DNA from: Marinobacterium iners DSM 11526
GTDB lineage: Bacteria > Pseudomonadota > Gammaproteobacteria > Pseudomonadales > Balneatricaceae
Reading direction: 5' to 3'
Assembly (NCBI RefSeq): GCF_900107855.1
Contig: NZ_FNRJ01000001.1
Coordinates: forward strand, 434,001-498,000
Length of the DNA: 64,000 nt
Positions 47,814 through 57,167 of the stretch are shown piece after piece; positions within the stretch are counted from its first letter, which is position 1; every line of letters begins with the position of its first letter. A program made the position numbers and the translations under genes. The notes under the pieces were generated by a model. That model ran no database searches. It was not told where the DNA came from and saw nothing but the letters and a program-made list of their open reading frames with translations.

Positions 47814-49583
47814 TCAGTGGTCAACCGCAGCGCCAGCACCTTTCGGGTAACGCACGCTTTCTACCAGCTCCTGAATCTCAACCGGCGGCTCTTCAGTCAT
47901 GTGAGACACAGCGAAGGCAACCACGAAGTTGATCATCGCACCCACCGCACCGAAGGACAGCGGAGAGATGCCCAGAATCCAGTTATCCGGAGTGTTGGCC
48001 AGAGTGTTGGTTTCCGGGATGAAGAACCAGCCCAGGAAGGTGAAGATGTACACCAGAGTACTCAGCAGACCAGCCAGCATACCGGCAACTGCACCCTTGT
48101 TATTCACCCGCTTGGAGAAGATACCCATCATAAGGGCCGGGAAGATGGACGCAGCTGCGATACCGAACGCCAGTGCTACCGTCTGCGCCGCAAACCCTGG
48201 CGGGTTCAGACCCAGATAGGTTGCTAGCAGAATCGCTACAGCCATGGAGATACGGGCCGCCATCAATTCACCCTTATCGGTGATATTCGGGTTGATCATG
48301 GTTTTGATCAGGTCGTGCGATACGGCAGAGGAGATCGCCAGCAGCAGGCCTGCTGCAGTCGACAGTGCCGCTGCAATACCACCGGCCGCAATCAGACCGA
48401 TAACCCAACCCGGCAGCTGTGCAATTTCAGGGTTTGCCAGTACCAGGATGTCATTGTTTACGGTCAGCTCGTTACCGTTCCAGCCACGCGCCTGCTCGAC
48501 GGGTGCAAAGTCATCGCCCGCTTTGGCATTGTAGAACTGGATGCGACCGTCGCTGTTCTTGTCTTCAAACTTGATCAGACCGGTTTCTTCCCAGGTTTTC
48601 ACCCAGTCAGGACGCTCTGCGTACTGAATAGACTCCTCAGTCGGGCCATTCGGATACACAGTGGTGATCAGGTTCAGACGCGCCATGGAAGCAACCGCCG
48701 GAGCCGTCAGGTACAGCAGCGCGATGAAGATCAGTGCCCAACCAGCAGACCAGCGCGCATCAGCCACCTTCGGTACAGTGAAGAAGCGGATGATAACGTG
48801 CGGCAGACCTGCAGTACCGATCATCAGAGACAGTGTGAACAGAACCATGTTCAGCTTGTTGTCCACATCCGCGGTGTAATCACGGAAGCCCAACTCACGT
48901 ACCACTTCGTCCAGTTTGGTCAGCAACGGCAGACCGGATTCGGTGTGATCACCGAACATGCCGAACATCGGGATCGGGTTACCGGTCAGCTGCAAAGAGA
49001 TGAACACGGCCGGGATGGTGTAGGCGATGATCAGTACCACGTACTGAGCCACCTGGGTGTAGGTGATACCCTTCATGCCACCAAATACGGCGTAGAAGAA
49101 TACAACCGCCGCCGCAATCCAGATACCGGCAGTACTGCTCACTTCCAGGAAGCGAGAGAAGGCAACACCGGCGCCGGTCATCTGACCGATTACGTAGGTA
49201 ACAGACGCCACGATCAGGCAGATTACCGCCACCAGACGTGCACCACGACTGTAGAAGCGATCGCCAATGAAGTCAGGTACGGTGAACTTGCCGAACTTCC
49301 GCAGGTACGGGGCCAGCAGCATCGCCAGCAGTACATAACCACCAGTCCAACCCATCAGGAAGGAGGAGTTGACATAACCTGCAGACAGCAGACCCGCCAT
49401 GGAGATAAAGGAGGCAGCTGACATCCAGTCAGCAGCGGTCGCCATACCGTTGGCAACCGGGTGAACCCCCCCGCCTGCAACGTAGAACTCTTTGGTAGAA
49501 CCGGCACGGGCCCAGATGGCGATGCCGAAGTAGAGTGCAAAGGATGCACCTACGAAGATCAAGTTGATTGCAAACTGACTCAT
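47814..49583 (-). CDS. actP: ActP-type sodium:solute (acetate) symporter, large subunit
   Basis: Thirteen-helix SSS-family transporter (589 aa). Recognised by the N-terminal FYVAGGGVHPVANGMATAADWMSAASFISMAGLL and the KGITYTQVAQYVVLIIAYTIPAVFISLQL segment. It belongs to the branch that pairs with a DUF4212 small subunit (49590-49850, six bases upstream). Divergent from the CrbS-type sensor kinase and in the same module as acs, so acetate or a related short-chain acid is the likely substrate. It carries a large insert (about 310-375, SIQYAERPDWVKTWEETGL) between helices typical of the branch. Exact substrate not proven. Confidence 0.88.
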   Translation of the reverse strand: MSQFAINLIFVGASFALYFGIAIWARAGSTKEFYVAGGGVHPVANGMATAADWMSAASFISMAGLLSAGYVNSSFLMGWTGGYVLLAMLLAPYLRKFGKFTVPDFIGDRFYSRGARLVAVICLIVASVTYVIGQMTGAGVAFSRFLEVSSTAGIWIAAAVVFFYAVFGGMKGITYTQVAQYVVLIIAYTIPAVFISLQLTGNPIPMFGMFGDHTESGLPLLTKLDEVVRELGFRDYTADVDNKLNMVLFTLSLMIGTAGLPHVIIRFFTVPKVADARWSAGWALIFIALLYLTAPAVASMARLNLITTVYPNGPTEESIQYAERPDWVKTWEETGLIKFEDKNSDGRIQFYNAKAGDDFAPVEQARGWNGNELTVNNDILVLANPEIAQLPGWVIGLIAAGGIAAALSTAAGLLLAISSAVSHDLIKTMINPNITDKGELMAARISMAVAILLATYLGLNPPGFAAQTVALAFGIAAASIFPALMMGIFSKRVNNKGAVAGMLAGLLSTLVYIFTFLGWFFIPETNTLANTPDNWILGISPLSFGAVGAMINFVVAFAVSHMTEEPPVEIQELVESVRYPKGAGAAVDH

Positions 49584-49589
49584 ACTGGC

Positions 49590-49850
49590 TTACTCCTCCA
49601 GACCCATCTCTTTATCGAGCTTGTTCATTCTCCAGGCGTAGTGGAAAATGATGCCGATAAAGGTAAGGATGGAGCCCTGCTGGGCAAACCAGAAGCCGAG
49701 GTCAGCGCCACCGACCGGAATGCCGGACAGCATGCCACGGAACAGGATGCCGCAGCCATAGGACACAAGGGCCCACACGACCAGACTTCCCAGGATCAAA
49801 CGAAGGTTCGTCGACCAGTATTGAGCAGCTTTGGATTTATCATCTGCCAT
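49590..49850 (-). CDS. DUF4212 sodium:solute symporter small subunit
   Basis: An 86-residue, two-helix protein (ATG at 49850, GGAGAAACAAC upstream; a longer frame has no support). Motifs: YWSTNLRLILGSLVVWALVSYGCGIL and FWFAQQGSILTFIGIIFHYAWRMNKLD. It precedes the ActP-type gene by six bases, the standard arrangement. It is the intact paralogue of the orphan at 46819-47079. Confidence 0.9.
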   Translation of the reverse strand: MADDKSKAAQYWSTNLRLILGSLVVWALVSYGCGILFRGMLSGIPVGGADLGFWFAQQGSILTFIGIIFHYAWRMNKLDKEMGLEE

Positions 49851-49933
49851 GTTGTTTCTCCGTTTTCTTGTTATTGGAGCCGAGAGTAATTCCAGAGTGA
49901 TCTTGCAGAAAGAACGCACGGAATAAAAGCCCC

Positions 49934-49945
49934 GACTTTAGTAGA
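49934..49945. promoter_or_regulatory. Acetate-module shared element, copy 2
   Basis: GCCCCGACTTTAGT (49929-49942) lies about 80 bases upstream of the DUF4212 start and is identical over 14 bases to copy 1 (47161-47174); the right half diverges (TAGTAG). The 292-base gap (49851-50142) between this gene and the CrbS-type gene otherwise shows only unassigned promoter-like sequence and no further structure I can name. Confidence 0.45.
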
Positions 49946-50142
49946 ACACTGTATTCCCTGCCGTACCCGAACAAAAATAACATCGAAGAATCAGCATGTT
50001 ACAAAAACATTCAAAAAACATGATCCGTGGCATGTAATACAATGGTCACAGGCCTTTGGTCCGCTCTGGTGTCCGTAACGGTGCCGACACAAGACTTAGG
50101 CGCTACACTAGCCGCCTGATCCACTTGCAAGCGAGATTCGAC

Positions 50143-53100
50143 ATGCTATCCGGCTGGACCATCATCCTGATTTCATTGGCCTACTTGGGCCTGCTGTTTG
50201 CCATCGCCTACTTTGGTGACAAAAGCAGTGCCGGCAAACAGTGGGCCAGCAACCCGGTCATTTACTCGCTCTCCCTCGCCGTCTACTGCTCCAGTTGGAC
50301 CTTTTACGGGGCTGTTGGCCGCGCCGTTTCTACCGGTTGGGAATTCGTCGCCACCTACCTGGGGCCAATTCTGGTATTTCTGCTGGCAATGCGTGTCATC
50401 GAAAAGGTGTTCACCGTCAGCAAGCAGCAAAACATCACCACCATCGCCGACTTCATCTCTTCACGCTATGGCAAAAGCCAAAGTCTCGCGGTACTGGTGA
50501 CGCTGATCGCGGTCATGGGGACCATTCCCTATATCGCCCTGCAGTTGAAGGCGGTAGCTATCAGTTACAACGCACTGGCGCCGGGGGCTACCGAAGCCAT
50601 GAGCAAGGGCAGTGACACCGCCCTGTTTGTTGCACTGTTGATGGCGGTATTTGCCATTCTGTTCGGCACCCGGCACATCGACGCAACTGAACACCACGAA
50701 GGACTGGTGCTGGCGGTGGCGTTTGAATCACTGGTCAAACTTGCCGCGTTTGTCGCGGTCGGGCTGTTCGTGATCTTCGGCATTTTTGACGGTTTTCAGG
50801 ACCTGGCTTGGCAGGTGCAGACACAGCTGCGCGACAACCAGAATTTCAGCAACCCGCTTACCACCGGTTTTCTCACCGAGGTGGTTCTGGCCTGCGCGGC
50901 AGCCATCTGCCTGCCACGTCAATTTCATGTCAGCATTGTGGAAAACACCCGACGTCGCAACCTGTACACCGCCCGTTGGCTGTTCCCACTCTATCTGTTG
51001 ATACTGGGCCTGTTTGTGCTGCCGATCGCCACCGGTGGCATGATCTTTTTCAACGGCAGTAATGTTGATGCCGACACCTATGTACTGATGCTGCCACTTG
51101 CAGAGGGCTCGGGCTACCTGGCCACCTTCGCCTTTATTGGTGGACTGTCGGCGGCCACCAGCATGGTGATCGTGGCCAGCATCACGCTGGCTACCATGGT
51201 ATGTAACGATATCGTAATGCCGCTGCTGTTCCGCATCTCATGGCTGCGCCTGTCACAATCCCGTGATTTGGGCGCCCTGCTGCTGCGTGTGCGGCGCATC
51301 ACCATCATCTGCCTGTTACTGATGGGCTACTTCTACTACCGCATCCTGGGCGAACAGGGGCCGCTGGCCTCCTTCGGCCTGCTGGCATTCGTGGCAGCGA
51401 TCCAGTTCCTGCCGGCCATCATCGGCGGCATCTACTGGCGCAGCGGCAACCGCTACGGTGTGCTGGCAGGGCTCAGCGCCGGCTTTCTGCTTTGGGTCTA
51501 CACTCTGGTGCTGCCGACCCTCAACTCGGCCCGATTGATTCCGGTTGAATGGCTGCCTCAGGTCAGTGACAGCAGCGGTTTACTCAACCCAACCGCCCTG
51601 CTTGGCCTGAATGGACTCGACCCATTGACGCACGGTGTGATCTGGAGCCTGGGCGTCAACATCCTGCTGTTTGTGCTGATCTCACGCTTCACCAGCATCC
51701 GCTTGGTTGACCGGATTCAGGCCAGTGCCTTTGTGAATACCTCTGCCAAGGGCATTGCCGACCCTTCACGCCATTTCGGGCAAGTGACCGTTGGCGATTT
51801 GCAGATGTTGAGCGAGCGGTTTTTGGGTATGAGCCGCACCCGTCAGGCGTTCAGCAGTTTTGGGCAGGGCCGGGGAGAAGGGCCGCCAATGGCAGCCGAA
51901 AAGGCGACGCCCGAACTGATTCAGCATACCGAGCGCCTGCTGTCGGGTGCCATCGGCGCCTCATCGGCCCGTATCGTCATGGATTCCACCCTGCGCGGTC
52001 GCGAGATGGAGATCGGCGATGTCGTCACCATTGTGGATGAAGCCTCGCAAGCTCTGCGCTTCAACCGCTCGCTGCTGCAATCCACCATCGAGAACATCAG
52101 CCTCGGTATCAGCGTAGTGGACCAGCAGATGCGACTGGTCGCCTGGAACCGCCCCTATATAGAGATGTTCAGCTACCCGGAAGGGCTGATCTGTGTCGGT
52201 CGCCCAATTGAAGAGGTGTTCCGTTATAACGCCATCAAGGGTGAATACGGGCTGGGAGATGTTGAGCATCAGGTCAGAATGCGACTGGATTCGATCCGCT
52301 CCGGAGCCCCGCACAGCTACGAGCGCTATCGTCCCGATGGCACAGTGCTGGAAGTCCGTGGTAACCCGATGCCCAATGGCGGTTACGTCAACACCTACAT
52401 GGACATCACCGAGCACAAGCGGATCGAGGAGGCACTGCGCGAGAGCGAGCAGAATATCCGCATCTACACCGACAACGTGCCGGTATTGATCGCCTATCTC
52501 GACCCGGAATGCCGCTTTCTGTTTATAAACAAGGCCTATGCGGATGCCTTCGGCCTCGATCGGCACAATATTGCCGGCGTACATTGCCTTCAGGCCCTGC
52601 CGGAAGAGGAGTACATCAACCGGCGTCACTATATTGGCGCTGTACTGCGAGGTGAGCGACAGCGCTTTGAAACTCGCCTGCCCACACAGGGCGACAGCAT
52701 CCGTTTTGCCGAGGTGACCTACATCCCTCATATTGGTGAATACGGCGATGTTCTGGGCTACTTCACGCTGTATCAGGACATCACCGAGCGTCGCAAGGCA
52801 GAGCAGGCACTGCAAGAGACCAACGAGAACCTGGAACAGCGCGTGCGTGAGCGTACCCATGCACTGTCAGTCGTCAACAAGGAACTGCGCAAGGAGAACA
52901 CCATCCGTGCCCTGATGGAAGATGAACTGCGCCAGGCCAAGTCCGATGCAGAAGCCGCCAACCTGGGCAAGACCCGCTTCCTGGCCGCCGCCAGCCATGA
53001 CCTGCTGCAACCGCTCAATGCCGCGCGCCTGTTCAGCTCTGCCCTGGCGCAGCAAAGTCACAGCCGCGAGACCAGCCAGCTGGTGGAAAATCTTGACGGC

Positions 53101-54096
53101 TCACTCAAGGCGGCGGAAGAACTGATCACCGCCATTCTGGATATATCCAAGCTGGATGCCGGTGCACTGGAACCGACACTGACCCACTTCTCACTGGAGT
53201 ACCTGTTCCAGACTCTGAATACCGAGTTCAGCGTGCTGGCAAAGGAGAAAGGCCTTGCGTTCCACAGCGTCAATTGCCATCAGGTAGTGTATTCCGACCA
53301 GACTCTTCTTCGCCGCATCATGCAGAACTTTCTGTCCAACGCCATGCGCTACACCGCCAGCGGCAAGGTGCTGATGGGGGCACGACGCGAAGGCCAGCAG
53401 CTGCGGCTTGAAGTTTGGGATACCGGTGTTGGTATTCCCGATAATAAGCTGCGCGAGGTGTTTGAGGAGTTCAAGCGGATCGACAACCCCAAACACAGTC
53501 AGGTGAAGGGGCTGGGACTGGGGCTTGCAATTACCGACCGTATCGCCCGCATGTTGGGGCACCAGCTCAAGGTTCGTTCCTGGCCGGGTCAGGGCACAGT
53601 ATTCAGCATTACCCTGCCACTGGGGGATGCCTCACTGGCACAGAAACCCAAGCCCGAGCAACGTGGCTGGATACGCAGCAAGGGACTCAACGGCATCAAG
53701 GTACTTGTGATCGACAACGAGCCCAAGATTCTGGAAGGAATGAGTGCATTGCTGCAGGGTTGGTCCTGTGATGTGGTGACCGCCCTCTCGGGCGATGAAG
53801 CGGTTGCGGTCACACTGGAACGCAGCTGGGTACCGGATATCGTGCTGGCGGATTACCACTTGGGCGAGACCGAGACCGGTGTCATGGCCCTGCGTCAGCT
53901 GACCGTACTTGAGAGCCGACCTTCCAATGCAGAATACTTCTCGCCTGCCATTGTGATCACCGCAGATCGCACTGACGAAGTGCGCGACGAGATCGACACG
54001 GCTCAGGCACAGCTGCTGACCAAGCCAATCAAGCCGGCGGCACTGCGTGCGATGATCAACAAGATCATTGCTACCTTGAGGGCGGAAAAAGACTGA
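50143..54096 (+). CDS. crbS: Hybrid sensor histidine kinase CrbS/MxtR type (SSS transporter-like sensor)
   Basis: A 1317-residue hybrid kinase. The N-terminal about 490 residues are a sodium:solute symporter-like domain of about 13 helices (MLSGWTIILISLAYLGLLFA onward). Two PAS regions follow (about 640-770 and 780-890), then a coiled coil, HisKA with His952 (RFLAAASHDLLQPLNAARL), a HATPase (NFLSNAMRYTASG; GLGLGLAITDRIA) and a C-terminal receiver with Asp1237 (VLADYHLGETET). ATG at 50143 is chosen because 29 residues of upstream frame precede the first helix. With the adjacent LuxR-type regulator it matches CrbSR/MxtR-ErdR, which control acs and actP in response to acetate. Confidence 0.9.
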   Translation: MLSGWTIILISLAYLGLLFAIAYFGDKSSAGKQWASNPVIYSLSLAVYCSSWTFYGAVGRAVSTGWEFVATYLGPILVFLLAMRVIEKVFTVSKQQNITTIADFISSRYGKSQSLAVLVTLIAVMGTIPYIALQLKAVAISYNALAPGATEAMSKGSDTALFVALLMAVFAILFGTRHIDATEHHEGLVLAVAFESLVKLAAFVAVGLFVIFGIFDGFQDLAWQVQTQLRDNQNFSNPLTTGFLTEVVLACAAAICLPRQFHVSIVENTRRRNLYTARWLFPLYLLILGLFVLPIATGGMIFFNGSNVDADTYVLMLPLAEGSGYLATFAFIGGLSAATSMVIVASITLATMVCNDIVMPLLFRISWLRLSQSRDLGALLLRVRRITIICLLLMGYFYYRILGEQGPLASFGLLAFVAAIQFLPAIIGGIYWRSGNRYGVLAGLSAGFLLWVYTLVLPTLNSARLIPVEWLPQVSDSSGLLNPTALLGLNGLDPLTHGVIWSLGVNILLFVLISRFTSIRLVDRIQASAFVNTSAKGIADPSRHFGQVTVGDLQMLSERFLGMSRTRQAFSSFGQGRGEGPPMAAEKATPELIQHTERLLSGAIGASSARIVMDSTLRGREMEIGDVVTIVDEASQALRFNRSLLQSTIENISLGISVVDQQMRLVAWNRPYIEMFSYPEGLICVGRPIEEVFRYNAIKGEYGLGDVEHQVRMRLDSIRSGAPHSYERYRPDGTVLEVRGNPMPNGGYVNTYMDITEHKRIEEALRESEQNIRIYTDNVPVLIAYLDPECRFLFINKAYADAFGLDRHNIAGVHCLQALPEEEYINRRHYIGAVLRGERQRFETRLPTQGDSIRFAEVTYIPHIGEYGDVLGYFTLYQDITERRKAEQALQETNENLEQRVRERTHALSVVNKELRKENTIRALMEDELRQAKSDAEAANLGKTRFLAAASHDLLQPLNAARLFSSALAQQSHSRETSQLVENLDGSLKAAEELITAILDISKLDAGALEPTLTHFSLEYLFQTLNTEFSVLAKEKGLAFHSVNCHQVVYSDQTLLRRIMQNFLSNAMRYTASGKVLMGARREGQQLRLEVWDTGVGIPDNKLREVFEEFKRIDNPKHSQVKGLGLGLAITDRIARMLGHQLKVRSWPGQGTVFSITLPLGDASLAQKPKPEQRGWIRSKGLNGIKVLVIDNEPKILEGMSALLQGWSCDVVTALSGDEAVAVTLERSWVPDIVLADYHLGETETGVMALRQLTVLESRPSNAEYFSPAIVITADRTDEVRDEIDTAQAQLLTKPIKPAALRAMINKIIATLRAEKD

Positions 54097-54109
54097 AAAA
54101 AAGGCATGA

Positions 54110-54132
54110 CCCGGGCCGTTATGGCGCCCGGG
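54110..54132. terminator. Weak hairpin between convergent crbS and crbR genes
   Basis: CCCGGGC-nine-base loop-GCCCGGG lies in the 49-base gap between the two stops. A run of seven T residues follows on the minus strand, but only after seven unpaired bases. It may terminate crbR transcription; the plus-strand side lacks a T run. Confidence 0.35.
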
Positions 54133-54145
54133 AAAAGGTGTGGAA

Positions 54146-54808
54146 TCAGACTTCGGTTTTGGGCGGCTCAACGCCCAGACGCTGGGCCGCAATAACCGCT
54201 TGAGTACGGCTATGCACACCAAGCTTGCGTAGAATGGCAGTCACGTGGGCCTTGATGGTCGCTTCCGACACACTCAGCTCGTAGGCGATCTGCTTGTTCA
54301 AGAGCCCTTCAGTCAACATGGTCAGAACGCGGAACTGCTGCGGTGTCAGGGAGGCAAGCGCCGCCGCAAACTGCTGATCCTCTTCGCTCACATCGCCCAT
54401 GTTCTCGGTCAGCTCCTGTGGCAACCACTCTTCACCTTCCAATACGGCGGTAATCGCCTCGGAAATGATTTCCAGTGGTGCGGACTTGGGGATAAATCCG
54501 GACGCACCGTAATCGATGGCACGTTTCATAACATGCGGCTGTTCACTGCCGGATACCACAACCACCGGCACGCCAGGGTGCTGGCCACGAAGAAACACCA
54601 GTCCGGAAAAGCCATGTGTACCCGGCATGTGGATATCCAGAAGCACCAGATCAGCATCGCCGTGTTGTTCGACCTTCTCCTGCACCGCCGCCAGACTGTC
54701 GGCTTCGACAATCTCGACACCGGGTACCGCCTGAGTCACCGCTTGTCGCAGCGCTGCGCGAAATAGCGGATGGTCGTCAGCAATAATGATCTTTTGTGCC
54801 AGTTGCAT
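54146..54808 (-). CDS. crbR: NarL/LuxR-family response regulator CrbR/ErdR type
   Basis: A 220-residue regulator. Receiver with IIIADDHPLFRAALRQAV and the phosphoacceptor Asp in DLVLLDIHMPGTHGF; C-terminal LuxR helix-turn-helix (LTPQQFRVLTMLTEGLLNKQIAYELSVSEATIKAHV). Lies convergent with the CrbS-type kinase and upstream of acs. Family knowledge: CrbR/ErdR activates acs and acetate uptake genes. The identity of the pair is inferred from architecture and neighbourhood. Confidence 0.88.
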   Translation of the reverse strand: MQLAQKIIIADDHPLFRAALRQAVTQAVPGVEIVEADSLAAVQEKVEQHGDADLVLLDIHMPGTHGFSGLVFLRGQHPGVPVVVVSGSEQPHVMKRAIDYGASGFIPKSAPLEIISEAITAVLEGEEWLPQELTENMGDVSEEDQQFAAALASLTPQQFRVLTMLTEGLLNKQIAYELSVSEATIKAHVTAILRKLGVHSRTQAVIAAQRLGVEPPKTEV

Positions 54809-54966
54809 GCATCGTCTCCCTCGTTCCTTGGCCCGCTTAAGAGTAGCCGAAGTTGTCGAATGTTGTGCGAATCAGTCAAATAGGGGGCCTTTACTTGGGG
54901 GCAATAATACCACCTCATTGTCGACAGTGCTGCACCAAGCTGCGAGTTTGTCGCCAATCCCCAAAC

Positions 54967-54998
54967 AAAAACGCCCGCCGGGTGAGCGGCGGGCGTTT
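54967..54998 (-). terminator. Rho-independent terminator of acs
   Basis: On the minus strand a 12-bp perfect stem (AAACGCCCGCCG / CGGCGGGCGTTT, loop of six) is followed by TTTTTG. It begins 28 bases beyond the acs stop at 55027. The remaining part of the 218-base gap to crbR is upstream sequence of crbR with no other clear feature. Confidence 0.9.
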
Positions 54999-55026
54999 CA
55001 ATGGCTGTTACCCTGCCGGGCGTTGA

Positions 55027-56982
55027 TCAGCCCTTACGGTTCATGCGGTGCTCAATCAGATCATCCACCACAGTCGGGTCAGCCAAGGTGGAGGTGTCAC
55101 CCAGCGCACCAAAATCGTCCTCGGCGATCTTGCGCAGAATACGGCGCATGATCTTGCCTGAGCGGGTCTTCGGCATGCCCGGCGCAAACTGGATCAAGTC
55201 CGGCGATGCGATCGGGCCGATTTCGGAACGAACCCAGTTGCGCAGCTCTTTCATCAGCTCGTCGCTCGCATCGAAGCCGCTTTGCAGGGTGACATACACA
55301 TAGATGCCCTGACCCTTAAGATCATGCGGGTAACCGACAACAGCGGCCTCGGCAACAGCCGGATGAGCTACCAGTGCGGACTCGACTTCGGCAGTACCCA
55401 TGCGGTGGCCGGATACGTTGATGACGTCATCCACACGACCGGTGATCCAGTAGTAGCCGTCTTCATCACGGCGGGCACCGTCACCTGTGGTATACACACC
55501 CTTGAAAGTGCTGAAGTAGGTCTGAATGAAGCGCTCATGGTCACCCCAGATCGAACGACTCTGACCCGGCCAAGAGTCCTTGATCACCAGATTGCCTTCA
55601 CCGGCGCCCTCGATCTCCTTGCCTTCACCATCCAGAAGCGCCGGCTGTACGCCGAAGAACGGACGCGTGGCTGAACCAGGCTTGGTGGCCGTTGCACCCG
55701 GCAGTGGAACAATCATGATGCCGCCGGTTTCAGTCTGCCACCAGGTATCCACGATTGGGCACTTACCCTTACCAAAGGTGCGGTGATACCAGGTCCAGGC
55801 TTCAGGGTTGATCGGCTCGCCCACAGAGCCCAGCAGCTTGAGACTGGACAGGTCAGAGTCGCCCAGTACATCTTCACCCTGCTGCATCAGTGCACGGATG
55901 GCGGTCGGAGCGGTGTAGAACTGATTAACCTTGTGTTTCTCGATCACGCGGCCGAAGCGGCTGTTGTCCGGGTAGCTCGGCACACCTTCAAACATCAGTG
56001 TGGTGGCGCCGTTGGCCAGCGGGCCGTAAACGATGTAGCTGTGACCGGTCACCCAGCCCACGTCAGCGGTACACCAGTACACATCACCTTCGTGATAATC
56101 GAATACGTACTGATGAGTCATGGCAGCGTACACCATGTAACCGCCAGTAGTGTGTTTGAGACCCTTGGGCGCACCAGTAGAACCGGAGGTGTACAGGATG
56201 AACAGCGGTGCTTCAGCGTTCATCGGCTCGGCCGGGCAGTCGTCGGACTGTTCAGCAACAGCGCCTTCGTACCAGACATCGCGACTGTCGTTCCAGGCCA
56301 CATCCTTATCGACACGCTTGACGACAAAGACGGTCTCGATCAGGTTGCCGGCTTCATGATGATCCAGCGCCTTGTCGACATTTTCTTTCAGCGGTACGAC
56401 CTTGCCACCGCGCAGCGAGTAGTTGGAGGTGATCACCACCTTCGATTTGGCGCCTTCAATACGGGCTGCCAGTGCTTCCGGCGAGAAGCCACCGAATACG
56501 ATGGAGTGCACCGCACCCACGCGAGCACAGGCCAGCATGGCAACGGCGGCTTCCGGGATCATCGGCATGTAGAGAGTAACCACATCGCCCTTCTGAACGC
56601 CCTTGGCTTTCAGCGCGTTGGCAAAGCGACACACGCGTGCGTGCAGGTCACGGTAGGTAATCTTTTCGTCTTCGCTCGGGTCGTCGCCTTCCCAGATGAT
56701 CGCGACCTGATCGCCACGGGTTTCCAGGTGGCGATCAAGGCAGTTGTAGGAGGCGTTCAGTTCGCCGTCTTCGTACCATTTGATATCGACAGTGTGCGGA
56801 TCAAACGTGGTGTTTTTAACCTTGGTGTATGGCTTGAACCAGTCCAGGCGCTTGCCCTGCTCGCCCCAGAAGGCTTCCGGGTCGTTGATCGACTGCTCAT
56901 ACATCGCCTGATATTTATCGTCATCGGCATGCGCCTTGGCAGCAAAAGCCGGATCGACCGGATATACGTTCTGTTCACTCAT
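55027..56982 (-). CDS. acs: Acetyl-coenzyme A synthetase (AMP-forming)
   Basis: Converts acetate, ATP and CoA to acetyl-CoA (651 aa, standard length). The N-terminal signature ([21 protein letters not shown]), the AMP-binding loop [19 protein letters not shown], the [10 protein letters not shown] acetate pocket motif, and the C-terminal Lys motif [15 protein letters not shown] (site of lysine acetylation) are intact. Alone in its transcription unit: terminator downstream, about 150 bases of upstream region containing copy 3 of the shared element. Confidence 0.98.
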   Translation of the reverse strand: MSEQNVYPVDPAFAAKAHADDDKYQAMYEQSINDPEAFWGEQGKRLDWFKPYTKVKNTTFDPHTVDIKWYEDGELNASYNCLDRHLETRGDQVAIIWEGDDPSEDEKITYRDLHARVCRFANALKAKGVQKGDVVTLYMPMIPEAAVAMLACARVGAVHSIVFGGFSPEALAARIEGAKSKVVITSNYSLRGGKVVPLKENVDKALDHHEAGNLIETVFVVKRVDKDVAWNDSRDVWYEGAVAEQSDDCPAEPMNAEAPLFILYTSGSTGAPKGLKHTTGGYMVYAAMTHQYVFDYHEGDVYWCTADVGWVTGHSYIVYGPLANGATTLMFEGVPSYPDNSRFGRVIEKHKVNQFYTAPTAIRALMQQGEDVLGDSDLSSLKLLGSVGEPINPEAWTWYHRTFGKGKCPIVDTWWQTETGGIMIVPLPGATATKPGSATRPFFGVQPALLDGEGKEIEGAGEGNLVIKDSWPGQSRSIWGDHERFIQTYFSTFKGVYTTGDGARRDEDGYYWITGRVDDVINVSGHRMGTAEVESALVAHPAVAEAAVVGYPHDLKGQGIYVYVTLQSGFDASDELMKELRNWVRSEIGPIASPDLIQFAPGMPKTRSGKIMRRILRKIAEDDFGALGDTSTLADPTVVDDLIEHRMNRKG

Positions 56983-57131
56983 CGTGATGCCCTTAGCTTG
57001 CGTTTTGTTTTTATAACGTGGAACGCCGCACTTATTTATAGTCGCTATTGTCGGCGCGATCGAGTTGATTAATGAGAGGTTATACCGAAGCCACTCGGGT
57101 CCCCTGAATTAGACATTGGTCTACTCGAATA

Positions 57132-57143
57132 CCGACAAAAGTC
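57132..57143. promoter_or_regulatory. Acetate-module shared element, copy 3 (acs upstream)
   Basis: On the minus strand GACTTTTGTCGG matches GACTTTAGTCGG of copy 1 at 11 of 12 bases. It lies 150 bases upstream of the acs ATG, between acs and the end of fleR. A candidate binding site for the CrbR-type regulator. Confidence 0.4.
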
Positions 57144-57167
57144 ATATACTACACAGTAAGCGTGCAC

